DNA from: Pythium myriotylum
Taxonomy: Eukaryota > Oomycota > Peronosporomycetes > Pythiales > Pythiaceae
Direction: 5' to 3'
Assembly: GCA_023091665.1 (NCBI GenBank)
Contig: JALJCQ010000023.1
Location: 1,364,001 to 1,428,000 of the forward strand
Length of the DNA stretch: 64,000 bases
The notes under the pieces are model-generated. The model saw nothing but the letters and a program-made list of their open reading frames with translations, made no database searches and had not been told where the DNA came from. Of this stretch, positions 20,349 to 30,460 are shown piece by piece; the stretch's first letter is position 1; each line of letters opens with the position of its first letter. Position numbers and translations under genes: made by a program.

Positions 20349-21979
20349 GCTTTGCGGATGACACCACGGTCTATCTACGGTCGCCTGAGGAAACTTGCGC
20401 TCTACACGACCTCCTCCAGCGCTTTGCATCCGTCTCTGGTCTCCATGCGAACGTCAAGAAAAGCGTCGCGGTCTGTCTCGACCCAGACCACGTTCCCAGA
20501 GCCACACGACTTTCGGTCTTCCCGGTCGCGTCAGCCTCTCAGCTTAATCGGTATTTAGGCGGGCAAATCTCTACCCTTCCCAACCTCGACGCCATCTGGG
20601 ACCTGACGCTACAGCAGCTCCAGGCAAAGCTCCATCTCGCCTCGATCAAGACGACGGACCTGCCGCAGCGCGTGCAAGTCTGCCAAGCTGTGATACTCCC
20701 GAAGATCCTGTTCGTTGCCCGGCACAGCTGGCCCACCGCCAAACAAGTGCACAAGCTTCAGCTGCTCGTGGATAACTACGCGTGGGGAGGCAGCTTATCA
20801 GTCCGCACGCGCGCCCGCCGCGCGTGGGTCAGTCGGAATGTCGCCCACGCACCGCGTGCAACGGGTGGTCTCCAGATTCCTTCCGTCCGAGATGAACTTC
20901 TCCTCCTCGCGGCCACTACACTTCAACGCTGGGCGTCCGCCTCCAGTACTCTAGCTGCGGCGGTAGGACGCTTATTAGCCGCGGCAGCAATCAAGGGCAC
21001 CGAGTCGACGATCTCGCCGGGACGTGGCCCGGTCACGCCTCCGCGGCTCTGTGCCACCTTAGCCATGTCAGGGCTCACTGTGCTCCGAGCAGCGTCCTGC
21101 AGGCAACGCTCGCCAGATGAGATGGCTGCGCTAACCCAGGTTGTCCATAAGGCCGGGCGTGCGAAGCTCCAGGATGGCACCTGGGTCGACGGCTGGTACC
21201 AACGGAACTATTCGGATATTCTTCTCCAACTTAAGGCTATCCGGGCAATCCAGAAATCGGCATTTGGGGGCCTCAACATCGCGAGCCTCCTTGCCTCTCC
21301 GATCCTTGGTGGTGATCTCCTGCTCAACACCACCGGCTCCCCTCTCCGGGCTAGTCTCCGCTTCCGTCATCGTGGAGTACCTTTTCCTGATCCCAGTGCT
21401 CGCAACTTCCGCGTTCTGTGTGACCTCCTCGTGATTTGTTACCCAGAGCTCCTCTTCTCGCCAGCACATCCGGACGAGCTGGTTGAACGTGGCCGCACCC
21501 CAGATCGCTGGAGGCTACTCCCTCATCCAGACGATATCCGCCTTCAGCGTGCCGTTGGTGGAGGCCCCTTCACGGACCTTGGTCCGGTTAAAACACTTCG
21601 TCATGCGGAAACTCTAGCGAGGCTCGCATGTGGGCGACGGCGACTCCAGTTCCTGCCACACCCCCTTCTCTCCCCTGTCATGCCTCTGTGGGGTTCCGCC
21701 ACCAGAGTGTCAAGACGTGATCTCCGAGGGCTTCTCCGAATGGCTCGTAATGACGAGGTAGACAAGGAACTTGCAGCCCTCAGCGACGCTGCCCACGCGG
21801 CATCTTCCGACTTTGGCACTGCCCTCGATGAGGTCGACTGGCCGGAACTCTACTCCCTCGAGCACACAACCAGCCGACAACGCCTCACCTTCTTCCAAGT
21901 TAAGGCGAACCGGTTATCAGGTTGGGACTGGACACCGGGGATGCCCTTACTGCCCGCTTCTTGGGTCCGCTGGTGGTAG
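20349..21979 (+). pseudogene. LINE reverse transcriptase, C-terminal part
   Basis: Coding resumes right after the gypsy-2 LTR with FADDTTVYL, the catalytic block 5 of LINE-type RT, then SVSGLHANVKKS and LGGQI (thumb landmarks). A long helical region follows through RHSWPTAKQVHKLQLLVDNY and IPSVRDELLLLAATTLQRW. There is no ATG because the N-terminal part lies before 13871. The frame ends at 21979; sequence homologous to the zinc-finger tail continues one base out of phase from about 21930. This LINE encodes the enzyme for target-primed reverse transcription but is dead here because of two insertions and frame shifts. Confidence 0.85.
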
Positions 21980-22373
21980 CACATTCCACATTGTGTGGCA
22001 GTGCCCAGCCGCACAGCATATCTGGACCCAGGTCCGTTCATGGTGGGCGGGTCTGGGCATCTGGCACACCCAAGGCCCAGCGACTACCCGGCTCTTCCTC
22101 CACGCCATCTTCAGCTTGCAACTGTCGCACTTGCCACTCAAAACCTGGGAACTTCTCTCACCTCCCCGGTGTCAACCTCATGCCGACGACTCTGCAGTGG
22201 ATTTGTTCCCAGTGATGACGGTGGCTTGGCGACAAATTGTGCTGGAGACTCTCGTGCTTCTTAAAGTCTGGCGTTCTCGGCGTGCTGACGACGACCGCCT
22301 ATGGTCTTTTGCCCAAGCAGCTGTGCTACACGAAGCGGCGTGCCCAGGTTTCCCGGACTCGCCTCGCCGCTGA
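21930..22373 (+). pseudogene. LINE RT-associated zinc-finger region (zf-RVT-like)
   Basis: In the +1 frame relative to the RT, the sequence RGCPYCPLLGSAGGSTFHIV is followed by WQC, giving the C-x2-C...H-x4-C arrangement seen after the RT of many LINEs. It continues with IWTQVRSWWAGLG and TVAWRQIVLETLVLLKVWRSR. The usual downstream RNase H follows in yet another frame. The frame change relative to 20349-21979 is a one-base lesion near 21930-21960. Confidence 0.7.
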
Positions 22374-23019
22374 TCACTGCACCCCAAAGTGCCACCTCGT
22401 TGTCATAGACGAGCTTCGACTCCGTTTTAAGTCCGAGAACCCCGTGCCATCGAGCCCGGCGGCACACCTACTGCCTCCCATGACAACGATGCATCTGCTT
22501 CTGTTTGCTGGCGACACTCATCGCACCCCCGGCCCCGGAGGAGCCGGAGCTGTGCTGGTACGCTACACCCCAGCGTCAGGGGAAGCCTCCGTCATCTGGA
22601 GCTCAGCGATCTGTCTTGACTCGTGCTCCATGACGCCCAACCAAGCTGCCTTCCGGGGACTCCTTGCTGGCCTACAGGCTGCCCTATCGCACCGCCTCGA
22701 CCAAGTTGTAGTCGGCGGCTCCAACGGCGTCATCCTACGCCTTTTACGTACGCGCCACCCTCCGCGTCGCCCTCACCTGCGTCGTCTGTACGACCAAGCA
22801 CGCGTCCACGCCGATCGCCTCGGCATCTGCCGCTGGCATCAACTCCCACGATCGGAGCTCACGATGGCGAACGCGCTGGCCATCCACGCGATGACTTCGC
22901 GAGCCAGCACGCACGCCAATCACCCTTCCTCTCTCGACGGCCACTCTGCCCTCCGACATATGCTCGCTACAGACCTGCGTCCGTGGTGGTCCATCCAGAC
23001 CGACTACGTTGAGCGTTAG
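22374..23019 (+). pseudogene. LINE RNase H domain with replaced catalytic residues
   Basis: RNase H-fold sequence follows the zinc finger: PGPGGAGAVLVRYTP, then NQAAFRGLLAGLQAAL, VVVGGSNGVILRLLRTRH and ELTMANALAIHAM. The layout is that of an RNase H domain attached to a LINE. However, the usual Glu in the AEY-like motif is Ala (NQAAF), and the usual Asp of the GDS motif is Gly (GGSNG), so at least two of the four acidic positions are lost. The frame ends at 23019 (stop TAG), probably the natural end of the LINE protein. No poly(A) or simple-repeat tail was seen after it. Confidence 0.65.
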
Positions 23020-23406
23020 CAGGGTCTACACCGAGCCTCTCCAGCTATTAGGATTCACACTTGTTGAACTCAATAGACTTCATTTGCATCATCATCATAT
23101 CTTGAAGTTTGATCGTCTATTGAAGACCACTGGAGGTCGATTCGGGCGCAACAAAACAATACTACGTTCTCTCAGCTGCGGTACTTCAATTCCAACCACA
23201 CTTCCAGCAGATCTAAAGAAAAAGTGCACTGAGGAATCGATTCGAGTGACTCCCACACTCGCCTGCTCGTTACTACAGAACTCGTTTATACAAAGTCACG
23301 CCTCCACGCTCCAAACACTGCCGACACTATACTGTACCCTCATCACGCGAGGGTATGGGAGAGGCCACCACCACGCGAGGGTCCAGATGGGGCTCACCTC
23401 CCAAAC
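23020..23406. other. Non-coding gap between LINE end and permease 3' end
   Basis: 387 bp holding the LINE 3' tail and the permease downstream region. CACGCGAGGGTnnGGGAGAGG-like short repeats occur near 23345-23395. No gene seen. Confidence 0.6.
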
Positions 23407-24864
23407 CTAAGCATGCGACTGCCGACTAAGCAGCGTCTCCCGCATCTCCTTGGCACGCTGCGGCGTCATCGCCGTCATGGCCGCAAGCCGAGGCTTCACG
23501 CTGTGGAAAAAGTACACCGTCCCAAGTGCGAACAACACCAACGCCGCCACCACCGACGCGCGGAAGTCGCGGTTCGACGCACCCGCGTAGATGATGCCCC
23601 CCATTGCAATGGCGCAAAGAACCAGACACACCACAGCGCCGGTCACTCCGAACGGACTCTTGTACGGACGCGGACGCTCCGGCTCACGCACACGCAGCAA
23701 GATGAACGACACGAGCTGGAAACTGTACGAGATGAGCCCACCGAAGAGCGCCAGATTGATGAGCACGCTGCCCAGACGCACGTCGCCGATCGCGTAGTGA
23801 AGCGCGACCGACACGACCTGCGCCACGACGCCGCCCGTGATCAGCGCCACGTACGCCGTGCCACGCGTCGCGTGCACCGTGGAGAGGAACTTAGGGAAGT
23901 ACCCGTCCCGCGAGATGGCGAAGAGCAGGCGCCCCATGCAGAACACGAACGAGTGCGTGCTCGAGATGATGCCGACCACCGTGATCCACGTGAAGTAGGA
24001 CGTCGTCGTCGTGTCGCCGAACACACTGCGGTAGCCCACGACGAGCGGCGCCGTCGACGCGTACACGCCCGTCGCGCCCGGACTGATCAGCGAGCTGAAC
24101 GTCGCCGTGCAGAACGAGACGACCACGAGCGTCGCGATCGAGGCCACGAGTCCGCGCGGCACGTTCTTCTCCGGCTCGATCGTCTCCTCGGCCGCGAGCG
24201 GCAGCTCCTCGATGCCGAAGTAGAACCAGAGACCGAACGAGATGCCCTGGATCGAGTCGCTCCAGTTCGTGAACTCCCAGTCCTGCTGCGCGACCCACTT
24301 GTCATAGTCCAGCTTGGTCGCAGCTCCGACGTAGAAGATCACCAGCATCACCATCGACAGCACCGTCGCGAACACCTGCACGCGGAACGTGGCCTCCACG
24401 CCGATACTGTTGAGCGCGACGAAGACCACGCCGAAGAGCGTCGACCACAGCGGACTGTAGTCGGCGCCGCCCAGACCGAAGAGCGTGTCGCCGTAGAGGA
24501 AGATGGTGTAGAACGTCGTGGCGACTGTGACCACGACCTTGAGCGTCTCGGCGAAACCGGCGAAGAACGCGGCGCGCGGACCGATGCCCTGCAGCGAGAA
24601 GACGTAGGGCCCGCCGCCCGTCGGCATCATCGACGCCATCTCCGCGATCGAGAACGCCAGCAACACGTACAGCACCGTCACGAACGCGAGGATCACGAGC
24701 AGACCGAGGTAGCCGGCCACGAGCGTCGACTGCCAGCCGTAGAAGTCTCCGCCGATGACGGCGCCGACGCCGAGCGCCCAGAGATGGGGCACTTTGGCGT
24801 AGCGGTGGGTCTCGGCGGCGGCCCCGGCGTCGTTGATGGCTGGCGAGAGCACGATGTCGGCCAT
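23407..24864 (-). CDS. APC-superfamily amine or amino-acid permease, ethanolamine-permease-like
   Basis: A 485-residue uninterrupted protein starts at the ATG at 24864. About 12 hydrophobic membrane segments run from WALGVGAVIGGDFYGW to VVAALVLFALGTVYFF. The first membrane segment has the Gly-rich GVGAVIGG loop typical of APC carriers. WFYFGIEELPLAAEET in the middle matches the segment seen in ethanolamine-type permeases, and RPRPYKSPFG is the usual late-loop landmark. It would import a small amine or amino acid with protons across the plasma membrane. Codons are strongly GC-ending and there are no introns, as expected of an active oomycete gene. A copper amine oxidase lies divergently 2.8 kb away, which fits an amine substrate. 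The exact substrate is not settled. Confidence 0.9.
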   Translation of the reverse strand: MADIVLSPAINDAGAAAETHRYAKVPHLWALGVGAVIGGDFYGWQSTLVAGYLGLLVILAFVTVLYVLLAFSIAEMASMMPTGGGPYVFSLQGIGPRAAFFAGFAETLKVVVTVATTFYTIFLYGDTLFGLGGADYSPLWSTLFGVVFVALNSIGVEATFRVQVFATVLSMVMLVIFYVGAATKLDYDKWVAQQDWEFTNWSDSIQGISFGLWFYFGIEELPLAAEETIEPEKNVPRGLVASIATLVVVSFCTATFSSLISPGATGVYASTAPLVVGYRSVFGDTTTTSYFTWITVVGIISSTHSFVFCMGRLLFAISRDGYFPKFLSTVHATRGTAYVALITGGVVAQVVSVALHYAIGDVRLGSVLINLALFGGLISYSFQLVSFILLRVREPERPRPYKSPFGVTGAVVCLVLCAIAMGGIIYAGASNRDFRASVVAALVLFALGTVYFFHSVKPRLAAMTAMTPQRAKEMRETLLSRQSHA

Positions 24865-24899
24865 GGCGTGCGTGAAACTTGAGCTTGTGTAGCTGGAAG

Positions 24900-24916
24900 A
24901 GGATTGTCGAATGAGA
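24900..24916 (-). promoter_or_regulatory. Oomycete core promoter (Inr plus flanking region) of the permease gene
   Basis: On the minus strand the sequence CTCATTCGACAATCCTC fits the oomycete initiator and flanking element (GCTCATTYYNCAWTTT) at most positions. It lies about 36-50 nt before the ATG, the usual short 5' leader. Confidence 0.6.
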
Positions 24917-27596
24917 ATGGCACTCTAGACGCTTGGAGCTGCTCCTGTAGCGTGGTTGTCTTCGGCAGCCCATGGGCGGAGATCACCCTCATGGCCTCTA
25001 CGAAGAAGGGTGGCCTCATGTTGGATCTAAGGCCGCGTACGCTCCCATGTCATGGGAGCGTACGGCGCTGCATCGGCTGTGTTCATACAAAATCTGTGTA
25101 TGAGGGGAACGCCCCACCTGGATATCATCAGAGTTGGGGCCGCCGAGCCTCCACCGTCAGAACAGATCCGCCAAGGAGGGTCACATCTCCATACTAGGAT
25201 TAGTATGGATCCTGCCAAGAATGGAAGCCTCCTCAGCGATCCTCGGAAGCAGTTGAGCCGCCCTCCTCAGCAGCTGAGGCGGGCGGTCCACGTCCGCGTC
25301 CATGCACAACATGCTGCACCGGCTCCATCTCCACAACCAATAGGCAATGCTGACGGTGTTCGTGATCAGCCAAAACGCCAATTAGAGTCGCTTCGATCAT
25401 GATGTACGAAGCATCATCACACTGCACTCTCTGCCTCAGGGCTCCAAGGCGAGGTGAAGAAGATTTGTTGGCTTATTTGCGTCACGGTCAAAGAAGAATC
25501 AGATGGGTGCCGTGGCGATTTTCAGATGGATGGCGAGCTACCAAGTTGAAGTGATCTCCATCGCCGAGGACTCCACGAGTATAAATGCGCAAAGGGAAGG
25601 ATAGCACGCGAACGCATTGTTTTTGGTACATATCCTCTACACAAGACAGGGCGCGTCTGGAGAGACGAACAAGTTCTGGGGACTTCTGGTCGGGTGGATC
25701 CCAAGCAGGCTGGGCTTGCAGACAGGATCTCACAACGCCACGACAACAGTGGCATCCGGTTTCGAGCACATAAACAGCCAACCCCAACGCGGCTGACCAA
25801 CATTCTGCGCCGCAAGGTTTCCTCTCTTTTTTTCTTTCTTCGTCCTCGCTGGTGCAGACGGTCTACTGAACGCGTCACTTCACCCCATGATCTATAAACT
25901 GCCAGAGGTTCTCGTGAGTCTGTCGAAGTTGGATTTACTTGACCGCAGTGAGTCATTCTTGGTTGCTTCTTCCGTTCAAGTATCGAATGTCAACTATTAT
26001 CGGGTCTCCTAGGGAGCCTTCGAACCTTCGTCTGAGACACGCCACAGTCTCAGTTCCCGTTTGCTCAAACCGACAGAGTCGAACGAACTTGCAGTCTAAT
26101 CATTCGAAGCTCTGGTTCGCGCATCGGCTCGATGGTGCTGACTGGTCGTTGTCATTTCCCATTGCACGCAATGGACAAAAACGATCTTTACTCCAAGCTC
26201 GTCCATTCGCCGTGCTGATCTCGGTGCAGTACACGTAGCTCGTTGTTCGCGTACGTGTTCTTGAATCACGCGTTCTGCCTCTGATAATATTAGAAAAAGT
26301 CCACTTTCTGTTCTTGGAGTATCCCGCAAAGCCTTCCCTCGGCCGCAGGAGCTCAGAAGGCTCCACCAATGGTGTTTGTGTCGAGCTCTCTCAGTCAGGT
26401 AAGTTCATGTGCTAAGTCTGACCAGCTTTGGGCTGGAAGTTCCTCCGAGAGCTCAAATGGACGTGTTTTCTCGGTTTTTGTGAGTGTTAGTTGAATGCTG
26501 AAGGTAACGTTCCGCGGGATAGTGATACCGATGATGCATGTGAAGTCAACCAGTATTGAGTTCTGCGCGTTCAGATGGCTTACTCGGGTATCTGTTGTCT
26601 TGTTCTGCGCCGTTTCGGGCATACGCCATAGCGAATTGTACTGAAAGCATTCATATCGGAAGCTTCATGACCACTCGTCCCGTTTTGTGTGCGCCAAGGC
26701 AACCCAAACAAAATTATTTTGCTGTCAAATCTGAAATTCCGGTTCTAGGAAAGTAAAGATCTGATAATTTCAAGGCGAAATCTTGGTTGGGAAAGGGGAG
26801 GCCCACTTTTGATTTGCTCATCAAAGGACGTGGCGAGTGCGCAACGGGGGCCTCATCCGACTTACGTAGTCGAGAAAGGTTCTGTAGGTCCGAATCAATT
26901 ACGATGCGACTAACTGTGTAGATCGCGCCCATCAAAACTGACATCTGATATTACAGCTCTCGGCGAAGCCCCACACCAGGAGGAACCACCGACCCACGAA
27001 GACAGATGACCCATGCATATTTAGGTTCAGTTCAGCATTTGAGTGAGCCCCAACCTCTTAACCACTCAATCGAAGTATCTTATCACTCGATGGTGCGACA
27101 GCCCGTCGCTGTTGGAAACTGCGCAACCGACTGCTTCGACGGCGGCGCCAAAGATTATCCACCGCCACGTCAGACCCTTCAGTGACTGGAAGTGTCTTGG
27201 TCGATTTCGACAATGTGGACGAGCGACGGCGGGAGACCAATCCATCCTGGAGTTACTGCTAATTTAGTACGTTTCGTCCAATGACTCAGGAAGGCGGTGG
27301 TCTTGGTGTTCCTCTTTCTCACTCGGGACTGCTTTTCTGTTCACGACCGCCAGACGAGTGTCTTCTCCAGTTGGATGGATTCGTACCAAGCAAAAAGATC
27401 AGTCAGACGATGCGCTCACTACGTCGATTGCTTCTCCTGATTGGCCAAGAGACGGCGTGGTAGCCAATGGGAGCTCAAAAATAGCCAGGAGCTCAGACGA
27501 GGGCGACAGATGCAGCTCCTCCTTCCAAGTGGACCAACGTGTCACAGACTGGACGCTTGCCACGTTACGTAGTCATTCGGAGCCCAGAGCTGCCGA
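24917..27596. other. Intergenic region between permease and amine oxidase
   Basis: 2.7 kb between divergent genes. It holds a cluster of stem-loops at 25036-25286. Elsewhere only short non-ATG or low-quality frames on both strands, and no transposon protein was recognised. Confidence 0.6.
25036..25286. repeat. Cluster of four stem-loop sequences
   Basis: Four inverted repeats occur in 251 bp. 25036-25064 has 14-bp perfect arms (CGTACGCTCCCATG) with a 1-nt centre. 25082-25100 is CATACA/TGTATG. 25189-25208 is CCATACTA-GGAT-TAGTATGG. 25258-25286 has 14-bp arms (CCGCCCTCCTCAGC) with one mismatch and a 1-nt centre. They may be parts of a non-autonomous element, a structured RNA, or binding sites. 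Confidence 0.8.
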
Positions 27597-27612
27597 TCTC
27601 ACTTTGGAATCC
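27597..27612 (+). promoter_or_regulatory. Possible core promoter of the amine oxidase gene
   Basis: CTCACTTTGGAATCCG resembles the oomycete initiator plus flanking region, with an imperfect second half. It lies about 43-58 nt before the chosen ATG at 27655, which supports that start over the upstream GTG-initiated frame. Confidence 0.4.
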
Positions 27613-27654
27613 GCGTTCTCTATATCAAGCCCACAAACAACACAAGCACGAAGC

Positions 27655-29589
27655 ATGAGCGCCCCCGCCGTTCTCCACCCGCTGGATCCCATCTCGGCCG
27701 ACGAAGTGCTGCGTCTCAAGCAGATCGTCGCCGAGAACGGCTTCCCGGGCCCAGCCATCCGATTCTCCTACGTCATGCTGCGCGAGCCCGACCACAAAAC
27801 ACTTTCTGCCTTCCGACCCGGCGATGCCGTGCCGCGTGAGATCGGCGCGCTGCTGCTCGACACGGACACCTTGATCGCCACGCAGGTCGTGGTCGACATT
27901 CCCGGCGGCAAGATCGTCGAGCGTCGTCAACTCAACCCAGCGGTCGATGGATGGGGACCTGTCCTTGATGCGGACTACGTCGCAGCAGGAGACATTGCGA
28001 AGTCAGATCCAGTATACATCCGAGCGTTGGCGAAACGTGGGATCACTGACCTCTCCAAGGTTGTGTGTGCGCCGTTATCAGCCGGTGTCTTCGGGCACGA
28101 GGATGAAGTCGGTGTGCGCATGATTCGCGTGCTCAGCTTCCTCGCAAAAGAAGGCAGTCGATCGATGTACGCCCATCCGATCGAGGGCGTCGTCGCCCAC
28201 GTCGACCTCAACAACCGCCGCGTGCTGCGGCTCGTCGACACTGGCTACATGCACATCCCCGAAGAGTCCGGCGACTACCTCCACCCGGCGCTGGCTGGCC
28301 CCATGCGTACGACCATGAAGCCGCTGGTGATCACGCAGCCTCAGGGAGCGAGCTTCACGGTCGACAACCACGTGCTCTCGTGGGAGAAGTGGAACGTGCG
28401 CATCGGCTTCAACGGCCGCGAGGGTCTCACGCTCCACGACATCTCCTTCGCCGGTCGCAAGATCCTCAACCGCGCGTCCATCTCCGAGATGGTCGTGCCG
28501 TACGCCGATCCGTTGCCGACCCACAACTGGCAGAACTACTTCGACGCCGGCGAGTACCAGTTCGGTCGCCTCGCCAACTCGCTCGTGCTGGGCTGCGACT
28601 GTCTCGGCCACATCCAGTACCTGGACGCGACGGTCGTGAACGACTTTTGCGAGCCTTTCGTGATCAAGAACGCCGTCTGCATCCACGAGGAGGACTTCGG
28701 TACGCTGTGGAAACACACGGATCTGATCGCGAACGAGGGCACGGTGCGTCGCCAGCGTCGTCTGGTGATCTCGTTCTTCGTGACGGTCGGCAACTACGAC
28801 TACGGCTTCTACTGGCACCTGTACCTTGATGGCAAGATCCAGCTCGAGTGCAAGGCCACGGGGATCGTGTTCACGTCGGGTCGTGCCGACGGATACGAGT
28901 TCGCGACCGAGATGGCGCCGCGCCTCGGCGCACCCATCCATCAGCATCTCTTCTCGGCTCGCTTGGACGTCGCCATCGACGGCGACAAGTGCCACGTAGA
29001 CGAGCTGGAAGTGCAGCGACTTCCGATCAGTCCCGAGAACCCGTACGGCAACGCGTTCACGCGGTCGGTGACGCGTCTGCAGCGCGAGAGCGACGCACAG
29101 CGCGTGGCGGCGAACGAGAAAGGCCGCGTGTGGCGCATCGCGTCGAGCGAGACGACCAACCGTCTGGGCCACCCGACGGCGTTCACGCTCTTCCCGGAAG
29201 GCCAGCCGCTGCTGCTCGCCGCCGACGAGGCTTCCATCCGCAAGCGTGCCGCCTTCTCCACCAGGCACCTCTGGGTCACGCAGTACGACCGCGACGAGCT
29301 GTGGGCGGCCGGGTACACTCCGAACCAGCATCCTGGCGGCGCCGGTCTGCCCGAGTACACTCGCAAGAACCGCAGCGTCAATGGCGAGGACATTGTGGTG
29401 TGGCACACGTTCGGTCTCACGCACTTTCCTCGCACGGAGGACTGGCCGATGATGCCGGTGGACATGACGGGCTTTGTGCTCAAGCCCGAGGGGTTCTTCG
29501 ACCGCAACCCGACGCTAGACGTGCCGGAGGACCCGAACGGCAAGCACTACTCGACGATGCCGTGCTGCGTGCCGAGAACGAAGATATAG
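27655..29589 (+). CDS. Copper-containing primary-amine oxidase (topaquinone type)
   Basis: The ATG at 27655 gives 644 residues, the usual length for microbial copper amine oxidases. The enzyme oxidises a primary amine to an aldehyde, releasing ammonia and hydrogen peroxide. Visible active-site residues: TVGNYDY with Tyr381, the residue converted to topaquinone; the catalytic-base Asp297 in YFDAGEYQFG; and the copper ligands His429 and His431 (PIHQHLFSARLD) and His590 (THFPRTEDWPMMP). No signal peptide is seen, so it is probably cytosolic or peroxisomal; the C-terminal TKI is not a clear peroxisomal signal. GC-ending codons and no introns. The divergent permease could supply its substrate. The frame is open further 5' only through a GTG at 27358, which I reject as a start. 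Confidence 0.95.
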   Translation: MSAPAVLHPLDPISADEVLRLKQIVAENGFPGPAIRFSYVMLREPDHKTLSAFRPGDAVPREIGALLLDTDTLIATQVVVDIPGGKIVERRQLNPAVDGWGPVLDADYVAAGDIAKSDPVYIRALAKRGITDLSKVVCAPLSAGVFGHEDEVGVRMIRVLSFLAKEGSRSMYAHPIEGVVAHVDLNNRRVLRLVDTGYMHIPEESGDYLHPALAGPMRTTMKPLVITQPQGASFTVDNHVLSWEKWNVRIGFNGREGLTLHDISFAGRKILNRASISEMVVPYADPLPTHNWQNYFDAGEYQFGRLANSLVLGCDCLGHIQYLDATVVNDFCEPFVIKNAVCIHEEDFGTLWKHTDLIANEGTVRRQRRLVISFFVTVGNYDYGFYWHLYLDGKIQLECKATGIVFTSGRADGYEFATEMAPRLGAPIHQHLFSARLDVAIDGDKCHVDELEVQRLPISPENPYGNAFTRSVTRLQRESDAQRVAANEKGRVWRIASSETTNRLGHPTAFTLFPEGQPLLLAADEASIRKRAAFSTRHLWVTQYDRDELWAAGYTPNQHPGGAGLPEYTRKNRSVNGEDIVVWHTFGLTHFPRTEDWPMMPVDMTGFVLKPEGFFDRNPTLDVPEDPNGKHYSTMPCCVPRTKI

Positions 29590-30150
29590 AGGGGGTAGTA
29601 TGATTGATGGACTGAAATGAAATGAACTGAGAATGCTTCTTTTGAAGCTTCTATTGAGCTGGAACTTAAGACGAAAGATGAATCAACGGGAGGCCCCGGT
29701 GCGTTTGAAGACGCGATGTACGGACGCGAAGGCACTGTACGGAGCCGAACAAGATGGCGAATACAATCTGCCCGGATGGATTTGGAGATGCGGTTCATGG
29801 ACGTGCAGGCACGCGAAGTGGCCCAGCCTCCCTTTACAGTGCCAAAGAGGGTGCTGTTAGTTATGGAGAAGTCTATGAATGCTGAACCCAAGGTAGCAAA
29901 AAAAAAAAACTGTCTTTTTTTTCTGAAAACCTCGGGTGCATGGTCGTAAGATTGAGAACTTGCATATATATCGCTCTAACGATAACATGCCGTTCAAATA
30001 TTAATAGCATCAACCGGACACATTTGACATGGATAGAAATTTTCGGTCACGTCAAGCTTTTGTTCGTTGCAGGTTATTCTGGAGCCTACAGCTTCGCGAG
30101 GTCTCTCTTGCGAAGATTCCTTTCGGAATCCGACGAAGTTGGCACTCCTT
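29590..30150. other. Gap between amine oxidase and SCR-A
   Basis: About 560 bp of AT-richer sequence with an A run at 29898-29909 followed by a T run (29914-29921). Convergent 3' ends. No gene seen. Confidence 0.6.
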
Positions 30151-30399
30151 CTACTCGCGGCGGATGTTAGGAGGGGTAGTGGTGTGAGGCTCGGTGCAGC
30201 GAGGAACGCATGCGTCGTATGTTGAACGGCAAGCCTTTGCCCCGGCTTCACCCTTGCCTAAAGCCAGCCACAGGCACATGTTGAGGGATCCCAAACAATC
30301 TTGCTCGCACAACGATTTCGCCTGGGTTGTGTCGGCTGCCACATCACTGAGAGCGGCGAGAACAGCAATGGTTGCGATAGCGAGCGATGCGGCCTTCAT
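30151..30399 (-). CDS. SCR-A: small secreted six-cysteine protein
   Basis: The ATG at 30399 opens 82 codons. Residues 1-22 are a signal peptide (MKAASLAIATIAVLAALSDV), with likely cleavage near VAA-D. The mature part of about 60 residues has six cysteines spaced C-x3-C-x6-C-x14-C-x6-C-x3-C, a mirror-symmetric pattern. The C-terminus is ...IRRE. SCR-B (33401-33640) is a divergently oriented paralogue sharing the spacing, DCLG, S-x-YD-x-C and the RRE end. A near-perfect core promoter lies 46 nt upstream. The spacing places the cysteines on one face of each of two helices, so a disulfide-stapled helical hairpin is likely (inference). It could be an apoplastic effector or inhibitor; no known family is claimed. 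Confidence 0.85.
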   Translation of the reverse strand: MKAASLAIATIAVLAALSDVAADTTQAKSLCEQDCLGSLNMCLWLALGKGEAGAKACRSTYDACVPRCTEPHTTTPPNIRRE

Positions 30400-30444
30400 G
30401 GTTAGTGGTTGGTTGTTTGGTGAGCTGGGGCTTCTTCTGGCGAG

Positions 30445-30460
30445 AAAAATGAAGAATGAA
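30445..30460 (-). promoter_or_regulatory. Core promoter of SCR-A
   Basis: Read on the minus strand, TTCATTCTTCATTTTT matches the oomycete initiator and flanking consensus (TCATTYYNCAWTTTT) fully. It lies 46-61 nt before the ATG. Confidence 0.75.

Noticed and set aside
23413..24882. 489-codon plus-strand frame antisense to the permease
   Set aside because: Composition is almost all Arg, His, Glu, Asp and Leu, the mirror of strongly GC-ending codons on the minus strand. The permease has clear membrane segments and motifs, so this is a shadow.
27358..27654. N-terminal extension of the amine oxidase
   Set aside because: Starts with GTG, has low-complexity sequence, and lies upstream of a plausible core promoter. 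The ATG at 27655 gives normal family length.
28078..29424. 448-codon minus-strand frame antisense to the amine oxidase
   Set aside because: Same effect: the real gene has catalytic Asp, Tyr and three His ligands in place. The antisense frame has no motif.
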